Shown: in pieces, positions 25,804 to 35,304 of the stretch | How positions within the stretch are numbered: the first letter of the stretch is position 1 | How the letters are laid out: every line of letters begins with the position of its first letter | Assembly (NCBI RefSeq): GCF_041080865.1 | Contig: NZ_CP160906.1 | Span: 434,001 to 498,000 of the forward strand | DNA: 64,000 bases | Reading direction: 5' to 3' | DNA from: Psychromonas sp. MME1 | Lineage (GTDB): Bacteria > Pseudomonadota > Gammaproteobacteria > Enterobacterales > Psychromonadaceae | Position numbers and translations under genes: made by a program | Notes under the pieces: model-generated | Databases searched by the model: none | The model's input: the letters and a program-made list of their open reading frames with translations, nothing else | What the model was told of the DNA's origin: nothing

Positions 25804-26508
25804 CTAATTTCTCAGTCGCTTTATACCTACAAAACTCATTTCATGCTGACAACATGGGCAGATGTAGACGGTTTTTTTTCGTTTTGGTGTTATTGCCACC
25901 GTGCTTAAATGACTCCCTAGTATCAGCATGATTTGCAAGCGAAGTTGTTTAGCATTACCTCTCAAGAAACCGTAATCACGAACGCGCTGCAGGCCTTTTG
26001 GTAATACATGTTGTAAGATTAACCATAAGAATTTAAGTACGGGTAATGTTCGCTTTTTGATAATATCTGTTCCTCCTTCTTTATATCTAAAGGTCACTGT
26101 TTTTTCGCTGACATTAATAATGTCTTTATCGGGTAACACGCCACGGTACAGGTAACGAGATAAATACTGGAATGATGACAAACCAAATCCGACCTTGCGA
26201 CAATCAACGACCCATTTTTTAGCAATATCATTGGGCATAGCTAACTCGGGGTGGTGATTGATTGCATCAATCACTCTTGCTCGCCATACCTTGGCGAGTG
26301 CCAATTCATTAAAGAGATATTTCTTATCATTTTTATGCCACTGCTTGTTCGTTGCATCATAGCTTCCACTGGGCACGATGATATGTAGATGAGGATGACA
26401 TTCTCTTTTACGATTATGTGTGTGTAATACGCTGGTAAAACCTAAGTCACCTTTATTCTGTCGTGAGGCAAAGTCTTTTAATATGTTTGATGTCAAGTAG
26501 TTCAGGAC
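25804..26508 (-). pseudogene. IS91-family transposase remnant, C-terminal part
   Basis: About 235 codons resembling the C-terminal two thirds of IS91-type (Y2 HUH) transposases: VLNYLTSNILKDFASRQNKG at the broken start, then CHPHLHIIVPSGSYD with the HUH metal motif, the tyrosine region FQYLSRYLYRGVL, and a terminal zinc-ribbon-like VYICPCCQHEM. The normal N-terminal zinc-binding part is missing; similarity stops at about 26508 where the RAYT locus begins. The open frame continues to 26628, but that part is not transposase-like. It is therefore a truncated relic, unlikely to be active. Confidence 0.85.
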
Positions 26509-26587
26509 ACCCACACCTTTTTGACTAAATTGAATATTGTACCTACTATATAAACAGTGTTTTTGTTTACAGTTGTGGGGGTTTGGT

Positions 26588-27582
26588 ATGACACAATCAC
26601 GTGCTTCGTTAATTTCTCTTGTGGACACACCTTATTATCATTGCATTTCTCGATGTGTTCGCCGTGCATTTTTGTGTGGCGAAGATAATTACAGCGGTAA
26701 AAACTATTCACATCGCCGGCAATGGATGATGATCGCATTCGGCAATTAAGTGATATCTTTGCCATTGATGTTTGCGCTTATTCGATTATGTCTAATCACT
26801 ATCACCTTGTTTTACATGCTAATGAAGCCGAGATTAGCGCCTGTAGCGATGAAGAAGTTTGCCGACGTTGGTATCAACTTTATTCCGGCTCAGAAATAGT
26901 TTCGCGATGGCGCAAAGGGGAGCTGACTTGCGCAGGTCAAATAGAGGTGGCGCTTGATATAATCAGCAAATGGCGTCATCGCTTGCTTGATATCTCTTGG
27001 TTCATGCGCGCATTAAATGAATTTATTGCCCGCAAAGCGAACGCCGAAGATAACTGTAAAGGACGCTTTTGGGAAGGGCGCTTTAAGTCGCAAGCATTGC
27101 TTGATGAAAAAGCACTATTAACTTGCATGGCTTATGTTGATTTAAACCCCGTGCGAGCAAAAATGTCAGAAAGTGTGGAAACATCGGAGTTTACGTCCAT
27201 ATTTGAGCGTATCCACAGTAAATGTAGTCACGATGAAGCGTTGCATCACCATGATAACAGTAAACCCTTATTTGGTTTTTTAGCGGCAGAATGTCATACG
27301 CCCCAAGAAGGTATACCCTATGCCTTGCTCGATTATTTAGAGCTTGTTGATTGGACTGGACGAGCCATTCGAGAGGATAAGCGCGGCGTGATTTCGAGCC
27401 AACTGCCAAGCTTATTAAGTACCCTTGGCTTAGAGAGTGATACCTGGTTGTCCTTAGCGGTGAGTTTTGGTAAAGATTACCATGGTGCAGTGGGCTCACT
27501 CGAAGAGCTGACATTATTTGCCGAGCATACAGGCCGATGTTGGGTATCTGGGCAAAACAAACTGAGTTGTATGCTGCATTAA
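26588..27582 (+). pseudogene. RAYT-like (IS200/Y1 type) transposase, frameshifted
   Basis: Single-strand transposase of the REP-associated tyrosine transposase group, normally about 330 residues. The frame from ATG 26588 gives SLVDTPYYHCISRCVRRAFL and SGKNYSHRRQW and then fails near 26735; the next frame continues DRIRQLSDIFAIDVCAYSIM, SNHYHLVLH (HUH motif) and, further on, GRFWEGRFKSQALLDEKALL and MAYVDLNPVRAKM. Adding one base at the TGGATGATGATCGC stretch restores one protein. It is either a decayed gene or one of several probable single-base sequence errors in this window. No clear REP palindromes flank it. Confidence 0.82.
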
Positions 27583-27783
27583 CTCCCAATCATTTGTTTT
27601 TTTATTAACTATTAGCGCTTCGTTAAGGAGGCTCTGTGCGTTGATTTTAATAAAACTTGTTTAAACATATTGGATTGAGTCTCAAGTGCGGGAATTTAAC
27701 TATTTAATTACAGCAAAGCGCTGATTAAGATTATTTTTAAAAAGAATGGCTATTATATTTTTATAAATGAAAAGATATGGATG
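27583..27783. other. gap after the RAYT gene
   Basis: AT-rich sequence without a recognisable gene or strong hairpin. The duplicated segment begins at 27784. Confidence 0.4.
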
Positions 27784-28130
27784 TCCCCGAATTCACCCAG
27801 TTTTCCCGAATTAACCCCCCGAATTACCCCCCAATTAAGAGATAGATTTATTACTCAATTTAAGTATTTAGTGATTAAAAAAAACAAATATTAATTTATT
27901 GTCAAATAACTGTGAGTTACTATTTTTTTTAATAAAATCAGGCTGCTAGTGATAAATGCGATAGCCTCGTTAAACGTTAAATGGCCCACGATTTTATACG
28001 TGACATTTTCATGGTTGATACGCTCAACCCTAAACTTGGAAAGGAAATTACGATGTACATGGACGGTTTTAAACGGTTTTTATTTATAACAGCATGTTGT
28101 TTTATTGCTTTGTCTGGATGCAAGGAGAAT
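27784..28130 (+). repeat. direct duplication of about 354 bp, copy 1
   Basis: This segment (upstream region plus first codons of the lipoprotein gene) recurs at 28141-28487. The copies are nearly identical, with a 4-base and a 1-base indel. C-rich strings related to CCCCGAATTCACCCAGTTTT occur at the start of each copy, and GAGAATTC lies at the breakpoint of both copies, suggesting a short-homology event. Confidence 0.9.
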
Positions 28131-28172
28131 TCCCCAGTTTTCCCCGAATTCACCCAGTTTTCCCCGAATTAA
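28053..28172 (+). pseudogene. truncated duplicate of the lipoprotein gene head
   Basis: The ATG at 28053 has the same ribosome site (AAAGGAAATTACG) as the full gene at 28407 and encodes the same signal peptide and lipobox (FIALSGCKENS). After the breakpoint it continues with unrelated residues and stops after about 39 codons. It could yield a very short lipopeptide, but is most simply a by-product of the duplication. Confidence 0.82.
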
Positions 28173-28487
28173 CCCCCCGAATTACCCCCCAATTAAGAAA
28201 TTTATTACTCAATTTAAGTATTTAGTGATTAAAAAAAACAAATATTAATTTATTGTCAAATAACTGTGAGTTACTATTTTTTTTAATAAAATCAGGCTGC
28301 TAGTGATAAATGCGATAGCCTCGTTAAACGTTAAATGGCCCACGATTTTATACGTGACATTTTCATGGTTGATACGCTCAACCCTAAACTTGGAAAGGAA
28401 ATTACGATGTACATGGACGGTTTTAAACGGTTTTTATTTATAACAGCATGTTGTTTTATTGCTTTGTCTGGATGCAAGGAGAATTCG
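28141..28487 (+). repeat. direct duplication of about 354 bp, copy 2
   Basis: Second copy, containing the promoter region and first 27 codons of the intact lipoprotein gene. It is directly adjacent to copy 1, separated by 10 bases. Confidence 0.9.
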
Positions 28488-29681
28488 ACTAATGATCAGG
28501 AGATGCTAGCACAGACGAAGGCATCCTATGGTATAGCCAGTGATAGCTTGGAAAATTTAAACCCTTATTTTTATTTAGCAGACACCACTCTCAGTGCATT
28601 ACATCTGTTGAATGCACAGGAGGGGACCAAGGAGGGCAAGTGCAATTTTGGCACTTTTACTGCTACTTTGCATAATAATATATTGCAAATGGAGTTTCAC
28701 GATTGCTCTGTTTTTTTGCCTCATCTTAATGGTGTGTTAGTACTTGAACTCACTGATATTGAAAAAGAAGGCTATCTGCTGGCATTGAATGGCAGGCTCT
28801 CTAGTCGCAATATAAGCTGGTCTTCTTCACTAGATGAAGAGCCCGAACTTAGAGATGATTTCGATGTTGAATTGGTACAAACAATCACGGGATCACATCG
28901 TACATTAACGACACTTAATTTTTCAGAAAGTACTATAGCTAGCAACCATTTGAGTGATGATGAAGTAGTAAAATTTGCCAGTATGAGTTTGCAGAGACAG
29001 CTCGATTATGAGTCGGGTATTTATAGCATTGCTTATGATGGTCAAATAACAAAATATAATGGTGAAGATGTCTCAGTATTTATTACCACTCCTGAACCGA
29101 TTGAATTAATTTATAGTAATCACTTCCTTAATGGGACTTTAATTATTGATGATGGTAAAAGCCGTATTAAAGCCTCAATTTCAAAATTTGATCCCCGTCC
29201 ATATTCTTTTGATATTGAAACGGAATTCGATAATGGTCAGACCTACCAACCTGGAAATCGTTTTGCTGCTTCTTTTGCCATGGAATCTGATATATTTTCT
29301 TTCACCAGCCGTACTGGTTTTTTAAGTAAGCAGGGACCTATTCTTACAGACAAGGCTGATATAAAAGATAGATTTTTTTATTCTGGGCTATCTCCCAATC
29401 ACGGACTTGTTCAATCACCTGCTGAAGAGGATACACAACTTGGTTCTATGTCACGGGCTATTTTGCCTATATTCAATAATCTTGGGGAGTTTACTGTTTC
29501 TATATTTGATAGAGAAACGAATCTAGAGCTAGATTCTGCACTATACTCGGTTACATTAGATGGAATTTGGGTAAATATTTCATTCGACTCATCACTTTCA
29601 TCTGCGAGCAGCTATAGCATTAATATCACAGATGATAATGGCAGAAAGATATTTTCGGACTATCAGACGTCATTAAACTAG
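28407..29681 (+). CDS. lipoprotein, function unknown
   Basis: A 424-residue predicted lipoprotein. The signal peptide (FKRFLFITACCFIAL) ends in lipobox LSGC with the cysteine near residue 23. The mature part is beta-rich, with segments such as GVLVLELTDIEKEGYLLALN and HFLNGTLIIDDGKSRIKASI. The last 100 residues (LGEFTVSIFDRETNLELDSA and SSYSINITDDNGRKIF) look like an Ig-like or bacterial surface domain. I recognise no family. The start at 28407 has AAAGGA upstream; an in-frame ATG at 28335 would spoil the signal peptide. It lies in accessory DNA beside transposase remains, so recent acquisition is plausible. Confidence 0.72.
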   Translation: MYMDGFKRFLFITACCFIALSGCKENSTNDQEMLAQTKASYGIASDSLENLNPYFYLADTTLSALHLLNAQEGTKEGKCNFGTFTATLHNNILQMEFHDCSVFLPHLNGVLVLELTDIEKEGYLLALNGRLSSRNISWSSSLDEEPELRDDFDVELVQTITGSHRTLTTLNFSESTIASNHLSDDEVVKFASMSLQRQLDYESGIYSIAYDGQITKYNGEDVSVFITTPEPIELIYSNHFLNGTLIIDDGKSRIKASISKFDPRPYSFDIETEFDNGQTYQPGNRFAASFAMESDIFSFTSRTGFLSKQGPILTDKADIKDRFFYSGLSPNHGLVQSPAEEDTQLGSMSRAILPIFNNLGEFTVSIFDRETNLELDSALYSVTLDGIWVNISFDSSLSSASSYSINITDDNGRKIFSDYQTSLN

Positions 29682-29986
29682 TCATACTACAGTGTAAAGA
29701 TATGGTTCTCCCCGAACTCATCACTACCTTATTCGGGTGGAGTAAGCCATACAGGGCTTGGTTCAACAATCGTTGAACCATTATTTTTAAAAAATCCTCT
29801 CTAAGTGCGCTTGCTAAGGCATTACATCGCTAAATAGATCCCATCAACTCGGCAGCGTCAAAGAACTGTTTGGGATATTCATTGAGTTTTTTAAAAATGA
29901 GTAACACTGTAACATGGGTATAGAAATGACTGTTACGACGTTGAATTTTTAGCGACGAGTAAAGTTACCTTTAAATTTTTTAAGTA
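29682..29986 (+). terminator. gap with an intrinsic terminator at 29760-29790
   Basis: GGTTCAAC, loop AATC, GTTGAACC then ATTATTTTT: a perfect 8-bp stem (29760-29779) with T-rich tail, 79 bases after the lipoprotein stop. The remainder of the gap to 29986 holds nothing I can identify. Confidence 0.75.
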
Positions 29987-30148
29987 ATACCAATCGGAGT
30001 AAATAGCTGATCTATTTTACTGGTTAAAATAACTTACTTTTTTGTTGTAAGTTTCGAAAAGGGAGCAACCATTTACGTCAACTTACGCCTCAAATTAAGC
30101 CATTTTTCCTGCGCAAAATTTAGATCACATACTTAACCCGAGTGGTAT
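29987..30148. repeat. MITE-like element A, copy 2
   Basis: A 162-bp copy of the element at 8375-8537, with about ten substitutions. Terminal repeats ATACCAATCGG and CCGAGTGGTAT pair with one mismatch. It ends 37 bases before mutT and may carry part of its promoter. Confidence 0.85.
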
Positions 30149-30185
30149 AATTAATTTTGAATGGCAGAATAGGTTTAGTCAAAAT

Positions 30186-30566
30186 ATGAAAATCACTGAA
30201 ATCAGTATCGCTGTTGTCAAAAATAGCGATGGTCTTTACTTAATTTGTTTACGCCCCGATCAGGTACATCAAGGTGGTAAATGGGAGTTTCCCGGTGGTA
30301 AGGTTGAAAGCGATGAACAACCAGCGCAAGCTATGTGCCGAGAGCTTAAAGAAGAGGTTGGTTTAATTGCTCAGCAATATGTGCTGATAGAATCTAAGCT
30401 GTTTAACTATAGCGATGCGCAGTTACATTTACATTTTTATCTAGTCACTGAATTTAGTGGTATCGCAACGGGACGAGAAGGTCAGCCCATTAAGTGGGTC
30501 AGCCAAGCGCAATTGAGCTTATATGAATTTCCACAAGCCAATAAAAGCGTGATTGCCCAATTATAA
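30186..30566 (+). CDS. mutT: 8-oxo-dGTP diphosphatase MutT
   Basis: Nudix hydrolase that removes oxidised dGTP from the nucleotide pool. The 126-residue protein (E. coli: 129) has the MutT sequence GGKWEFPGGKVESDEQPAQA and the Nudix box completed by CRELKEEVGL, with the glutamates of the metal site at about residues 53 and 56. In E. coli mutT lies near yacG-zapD-coaE; here these genes are about 2.5-4 kb downstream, separated by ligE and nadC. The gene follows directly on MITE copy 2. Confidence 0.93.
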   Translation: MKITEISIAVVKNSDGLYLICLRPDQVHQGGKWEFPGGKVESDEQPAQAMCRELKEEVGLIAQQYVLIESKLFNYSDAQLHLHFYLVTEFSGIATGREGQPIKWVSQAQLSLYEFPQANKSVIAQL

Positions 30567-30604
30567 AAAAGTGGGGCCGTCTCGCTGTTTTATGTAGAAA
30601 AACT

Positions 30605-31438
30605 TTAAAAATTTTCTCTAATTCTCATATAGCTAGCAAAACGAGGAATGTTATTATCCGTTTTGCCCATGTATTTATAGGTGATCATCGCTCCAATCGG
30701 TGGGGGATTTTCGCGCTCTGTGTCGGAAAATCCAGTGCCAATTTTAAAGATGGCACCCTCGCTGTTTTTAACCAGTATTGAGCCTAATTTACCGGCGTAT
30801 TTGCCCTGTCCAGGAACATGTTGCAACACAACGGCTTCATCATCTTGATATTGTTTTAACTTCATTAAATCTTGGCTGCGTTTAGCTTGGTACAAAGCTG
30901 TACCTTTATGCAACATTAACCCCTCTCCACCACCAGATAAGACTTGCTCGAGCATTTGTTGTAATTGCTGATTATTTTGTACTTTTTGTTGTGGGATCAT
31001 TTTAAGATAAGGTGATGAGCTGTTAGCGATAATTTTTTCCATATTATCAATGCGCTGAGTAAAGTTTAATGGGGAGGTAGGAAGGTCAAATATCATAAAA
31101 GAGACACGTTTCCATTCACTATTTATGGGATAATGTTTGCGCACAACAGAGGCTACTGTTTGAAATTGATTACGTCCAATCCAAAGTTCACCGTCTAATG
31201 GTACAGAGGGAAAATCGTTAGTGAACCAAGCAGGCGCATTATATACATTACCCTGTCGTGATATAAGTTGTTTACCATCCCAATATGCACGAAAGCCATC
31301 AAGTTTTTCACTCACCCAATATTCTGTAATATCAATATCTTCATGATAAATTGTTGCGAGTTGAATAGGTGGGGGCGGCATCGCGTGCAGTAATGAACAA
31401 AAAAACAAGGCAAAATATACTGTCAACCGAGTAAACAT
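30605..31438 (-). CDS. ligE: periplasmic ATP-dependent DNA ligase (LigE type)
   Basis: A 277-residue minimal ATP-dependent DNA ligase with an N-terminal signal peptide (VYFALFFCSLLHA), the hallmark of LigE enzymes in Haemophilus, Vibrio and Psychromonas. The nucleotidyltransferase domain has the adenylation site SEKLDGFRAYWDG near 43-55 (active Lys45), DGELWIG near 81, EGLMLHKG near 171 and LMKLKQYQDDEAVV near 190, followed by an OB-fold from about 200. It lacks zinc-finger or BRCT parts. Its periplasmic site suggests a role in competence or extracellular DNA, in line with comEC and pilW in the same window. It is monocistronic. Confidence 0.9.
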   Translation of the reverse strand: MFTRLTVYFALFFCSLLHAMPPPPIQLATIYHEDIDITEYWVSEKLDGFRAYWDGKQLISRQGNVYNAPAWFTNDFPSVPLDGELWIGRNQFQTVASVVRKHYPINSEWKRVSFMIFDLPTSPLNFTQRIDNMEKIIANSSSPYLKMIPQQKVQNNQQLQQMLEQVLSGGGEGLMLHKGTALYQAKRSQDLMKLKQYQDDEAVVLQHVPGQGKYAGKLGSILVKNSEGAIFKIGTGFSDTERENPPPIGAMITYKYMGKTDNNIPRFASYMRIRENF

Positions 31439-31541
31439 AAAGATACTTCCTAAAATGCAGGGCTATAAAATGTGATTTTAGGAAGTTTTTCTGCAATTTT
31501 CAATTATTCAAAGTGTTACTGTGAACTCAAACGATAACGCG

Positions 31542-32405
<864 letters not shown>

Positions 32406-32512
32406 TTAAATAATAAATAATAATAAATATTACCTTCAATACCTTGTTAATAGCAATGATCTCAAACGAGAACTCTTATAAAATAGTTGTTTGTGATTAA
32501 ATAGGAGTGCGT

Positions 32513-33121
32513 ATGACAGTAATTATCGGCTTAACTGGCGGAATAGGAAGTGGTAAATCGACTGTTTCTGCTTTTTTTTCTGCGTTAAATGTTACGGTTA
32601 TTGATGCCGATATACTTGCTCGCGAAGTTGTTGCTAAAGGGCAACCGGCATTAATTTCAATAGAACAACATTTTGGGCGTGAAATTTTAATAGAAGGTGA
32701 ATTAAATCGCGCACTATTACGTGAGATTATTTTTCACGATGCAGAGCAAAAAAAATGGCTAGAAGCCTTATTACATCCTTTAATTCGTCATAAAATCTCA
32801 CAGCAACTTGCACAATCAACAGGACGTTATATTTTATTAGAAGCACCTTTATTGTTTGAAAATAAATTAGATGATCTGACCGATTATAATTTGGTGGTAG
32901 ATATTGAGCCTGAGCTACAGGTGTTACGTGCAAGCCGACGTGATGATGTTTCAGCGGAGCAGATTAAAGTGATTGTAGCGTCGCAAATTAGTCGCGAGAA
33001 ACGTTTAAAGCAGGCTGACTTTGTGATCAATAATAGTGACAAATCACTTAATGAATTAAAAAATAGCGTGCTAGATTTAGACAAGCGTTTTAATTTTTTA
33101 CAAAAGAAAGAAAATTGCTGA
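32513..33121 (+). CDS. coaE: dephospho-CoA kinase
   Basis: Last step of coenzyme A synthesis: phosphorylates the 3'-hydroxyl of dephospho-CoA. The 202-residue protein begins with the P-loop GLTGGIGSGKST (residues 6-17), then VIDADILAREV near 31 and LEAPLLFENKL near 104, all family motifs. I use the ATG at 32513 because TAGGAG ends six bases before it; a GTG two codons upstream overlaps that site. It leads a short operon with zapD and yacG, as in many gammaproteobacteria, but pilD is not upstream. Confidence 0.96.
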   Translation: MTVIIGLTGGIGSGKSTVSAFFSALNVTVIDADILAREVVAKGQPALISIEQHFGREILIEGELNRALLREIIFHDAEQKKWLEALLHPLIRHKISQQLAQSTGRYILLEAPLLFENKLDDLTDYNLVVDIEPELQVLRASRRDDVSAEQIKVIVASQISREKRLKQADFVINNSDKSLNELKNSVLDLDKRFNFLQKKENC

Positions 33122-33189
33122 TGTTTTTTTTCCTGTTTACTTGTTTTTACTGTAGGATTAATGCTTTATGACCAATATAAATAGAAAAA

Positions 33190-33921
33190 ATGATCGCTTT
33201 TGAATACCCTTTAAATGAAAAAATCCGTAGTTATCTACGATTTGAATTTCTTTTTTTACAAATTAATGAGACTAGTCAGTTTGCTAATCATAGTGATATG
33301 ACTGCCTTTTTCAAAAATCTATTTGATCTTCTTGAATTAATTGAGCGATGCGATATCCGCCATGATTTAATTAAAGATTTACGGCAGCTTTCAGGGCAAA
33401 TGAAGGAATGGTTAAGTCTAGATCAAGTCGACCATCAAGCTGTATCGACAATGATTGCTGAGATAGAAGAGCTGGTCATTAATCTATCAAATATGCCTAA
33501 GCAGTTGCGTTATTTTAAAACTAACCGTTTTTTAACCTCGCTTAAACAGCGCTTTTCAATCCCAAGTGGTACTTGTAACTTTGATTTACCACAGTTTCAT
33601 TTCTGGATGAATAGTGAGTTATCGCAACGCCAGCAAGATGCACAAAAGTGGTTAAGTCATTTTGTGAATTTAGATAAAGCACTCTCTCTATTTTTAAAAA
33701 TGAAACGTTCACAGGGCGTGGCGAGTGACTTAATTGCACAAAATGGTTTTTATCAAGGTGAGGTAGAAAATTGCTCCTTTGTTATTATTAATGTAGCAAA
33801 AAATCAGGCTGTCTATCCGATGATTAGTGGTCATAAAAATCGTTATGCGATCCGTTTTATGAATGCGGATATTGAAAATCATCGCGCTGAAAATGTTTCA
33901 TTTCAGCAGATTTGTTGCTGA
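33190..33921 (+). CDS. zapD: cell division protein ZapD
   Basis: FtsZ-associated protein that bundles FtsZ filaments at the division ring. The 243 residues begin FEYPLNEKIRSYLRFEFLF, the typical ZapD start, with helical LFDLLELIERCDIRHDLIKD near 46-65 and the C-terminal beta part ending YAIRFMNADIENHRAENVSF. Length agrees with E. coli ZapD (247). It lies between coaE and yacG in the order common to the group; 68 bases separate it from coaE and 15 from yacG. Confidence 0.95.
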   Translation: MIAFEYPLNEKIRSYLRFEFLFLQINETSQFANHSDMTAFFKNLFDLLELIERCDIRHDLIKDLRQLSGQMKEWLSLDQVDHQAVSTMIAEIEELVINLSNMPKQLRYFKTNRFLTSLKQRFSIPSGTCNFDLPQFHFWMNSELSQRQQDAQKWLSHFVNLDKALSLFLKMKRSQGVASDLIAQNGFYQGEVENCSFVIINVAKNQAVYPMISGHKNRYAIRFMNADIENHRAENVSFQQICC

Positions 33922-33936
33922 TATAGGTGAGTAAAA

Positions 33937-34125
33937 ATGAAAGTTAATTGCCCAACGTGTAAAAAAGAAGTTGAATGGAGTAAAGAAAATATTTATCGAC
34001 CCTTTTGTTGTAAGCGTTGTCAACTAATTGACCTTGGTGAATGGGCTAATGAAGAAAAACGCATTAAAGGTGAGCCGGCTGACCCTGAGCAGATTAAACC
34101 TGACAACACCATCTACTTTGATTAA
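33937..34125 (+). CDS. yacG: DNA gyrase inhibitor YacG
   Basis: A 62-residue zinc-finger protein that in E. coli binds GyrB and inhibits gyrase. Four cysteines form the site: [10 protein letters not shown] (Cys5, Cys8) and [18 protein letters not shown] (near residues 24-28). The acidic tail follows. Its ribosome site is AGGTGAG six bases before the ATG; only 15 bases separate it from zapD, so they are co-transcribed. Confidence 0.95.
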   Translation: MKVNCPTCKKEVEWSKENIYRPFCCKRCQLIDLGEWANEEKRIKGEPADPEQIKPDNTIYFD

Positions 34126-34143
34126 GTACGGAGATTTTTTTGT

Positions 34144-34488
34144 ATGCTATTAACTGAGTTTTTAGATAAATTGACAACACAGCCCGAGGCTATCGAATTT
34201 AGTGATACGATGGATGTGATCGATAATACCTATAATTTTACTGCAACAGCATTCACGAATGGTTTGCAAGTTAATGCCGCAGAAGAGAATTCTGGCTCAT
34301 GTAAACTCTTTTCTTTTGCTAAATTACAAGGATTGAATGAGTCACAAACCTTAGCGTGCTTTGGGCATTATTATCGCGAACATGTATTGCAACATCCCGA
34401 GGCGAAGGATCATCAAAACATTCGTCAATTTATAATTAATGGTTGGTCTGCTATCCATTTTTCTGGGCAGGCGTTAACTAAGAAATAA
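34144..34488 (+). CDS. HopJ-like protein
   Basis: A 114-residue soluble protein resembling the HopJ family (named from a Pseudomonas type III effector but common in free-living marine bacteria, where an effector role is unlikely). Conserved stretches are IEFSDTMDVIDNTYNFTATA near 17-36, NSGSCKLFSFAKL near 48, and ACFGHYYREHVLQHPEAKDH near 71. It has no secretion signal, and no type III system is visible here. It follows yacG by 18 bases and converges on yciH with 6 bases between stops. Confidence 0.85.
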   Translation: MLLTEFLDKLTTQPEAIEFSDTMDVIDNTYNFTATAFTNGLQVNAAEENSGSCKLFSFAKLQGLNESQTLACFGHYYREHVLQHPEAKDHQNIRQFIINGWSAIHFSGQALTKK

Positions 34489-34494
34489 TTCGTT

Positions 34495-34872
34495 TTATAA
34501 AGCAGTAACAGCTTTGTGTATTGCAAATCTGTTACTGTCACTCACATTAGCTTCCTGCCAATTTAACTTGATAGCCTTTTTTTCTAATAGTGTTTTCACG
34601 AGATCACGTTGATCGCCTTGTATTTCAATCACGAAATCTTTGACACTGCCACCCGTTCCGGTTCGTGTTTTTATCTCTTTAGCTAATAGTTTTAATGCTT
34701 TTTCATCCAAAGAGAGTCCTTTAATAAGCATCACACCCTTACCTTTTCGACCTTTAGTTTCGCGGTGGATACGAATGATGCCGTCGCCTGCAGGTGCGCT
34801 TTTCTTTTCTTTAGGTTTGTCTATTTTTCCACCGTCAGTGGAGTAAACAAGGTTAAGTTCGCTGAAGTCCAT
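34495..34872 (-). CDS. yciH: YciH, SUI1/eIF1-like protein, altered C-terminus at a slippery site
   Basis: Bacterial homologue of eIF1, thought to affect start-codon fidelity. The SUI1 core is clear: RETKGRKGKGVMLIKGL near 40-56, TRTGTGGSVKDFVIEIQGD near 71-89. After LLEKK the frame reads AIKLNWQEANVS and on, with an unusual 26-residue tail to a stop at 34495. Shifting -1 at the A-AAA-AAG heptamer (complement of 34576-34582) gives GYQVKLAGS and a stop at 34547, the canonical family ending (KVKLAGG in E. coli). So either frameshifting restores the normal protein, or one A of an original 8-A run is missing. The start at 34872 fits the family; ATG 34884 is an alternative. Confidence 0.88.
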   Translation of the reverse strand: MDFSELNLVYSTDGGKIDKPKEKKSAPAGDGIIRIHRETKGRKGKGVMLIKGLSLDEKALKLLAKEIKTRTGTGGSVKDFVIEIQGDQRDLVKTLLEKKAIKLNWQEANVSDSNRFAIHKAVTAL

Positions 34873-35026
34873 AATAAATTCCAAAAATTACTTTTCGGTT
34901 AGTTTAGCAGAGCATAATCTAATTGATAACGTAAATAATCCTAAAAATTCCCTGAATAAAAGTAGGTATATAAAATTAAATTTGATCTAGAGCATTGTTT
35001 ATCGCGAATATTTGCCTTATTATTAT

Positions 35027-35045
35027 GTAAATGATAATTATTAAC
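35027..35045. promoter_or_regulatory. probable Fur box upstream of feoA
   Basis: TGTAAATGATAATTATTAA contains the core ATGATAAT of the 19-bp Fur consensus and agrees at about 14 of 19 positions. It lies 30 bases before the feoA start, where Fur-iron would repress ferrous iron uptake. Confidence 0.65.
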
Positions 35046-35074
35046 AACAACTGGTTGTTACATTAGGAAATACA

Positions 35075-35304
35075 ATGGATTATCTGAGCTTAAAGTTGGC
35101 CAAATTGCGCATATTACAAGTTTGCAAGATATTCAGCCAGCTATGCGTAAAAAATTACTTAATTTAGGTTTTTTGCCCAGAGCAGAGGTACAGTTATTAC
35201 GGATAGCGCCAATGGGCGATCCGATTGTGATCCGCTGTGCAAATAGTTCTATTGCGTTACGTAAAAATTTACTTAAGCAGATTAAAGTGGAGGTGTTGTC
35301 ATGA
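35075..35304 (+). pseudogene. feoA: FeoA, frameshifted at second codon
   Basis: Small SH3-like protein that works with FeoB in ferrous iron uptake. The reading frame giving SELKVGQIAHITSLQDIQPA, MRKKLLNLGFLPRAEVQLLR and ALRKNLLKQIKVEVL is clearly FeoA, about 75 residues. However, the only well-placed ATG (35075, with AGGA ten bases upstream) is one base out of phase: ATGGATTATCTGAG would need one more base, for example GAA TTA, to read MELSEL. As written, only a weak internal TTG at 35122 could start translation, which would remove 17 residues. It overlaps feoB by four bases (ATGA). A sequence error is the simplest reading. Confidence 0.85.

Noticed and set aside
26509..26628. Upstream extension of the IS91-like frame on the minus strand
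   Set aside because: The residues before VLNYLTSN do not resemble an IS91 transposase and overlap the RAYT gene on the other strand.
34144..34488. True type III effector (HopJ)
   Set aside because: HopJ homologues are common in free-living bacteria; no secretion genes or signal are seen.
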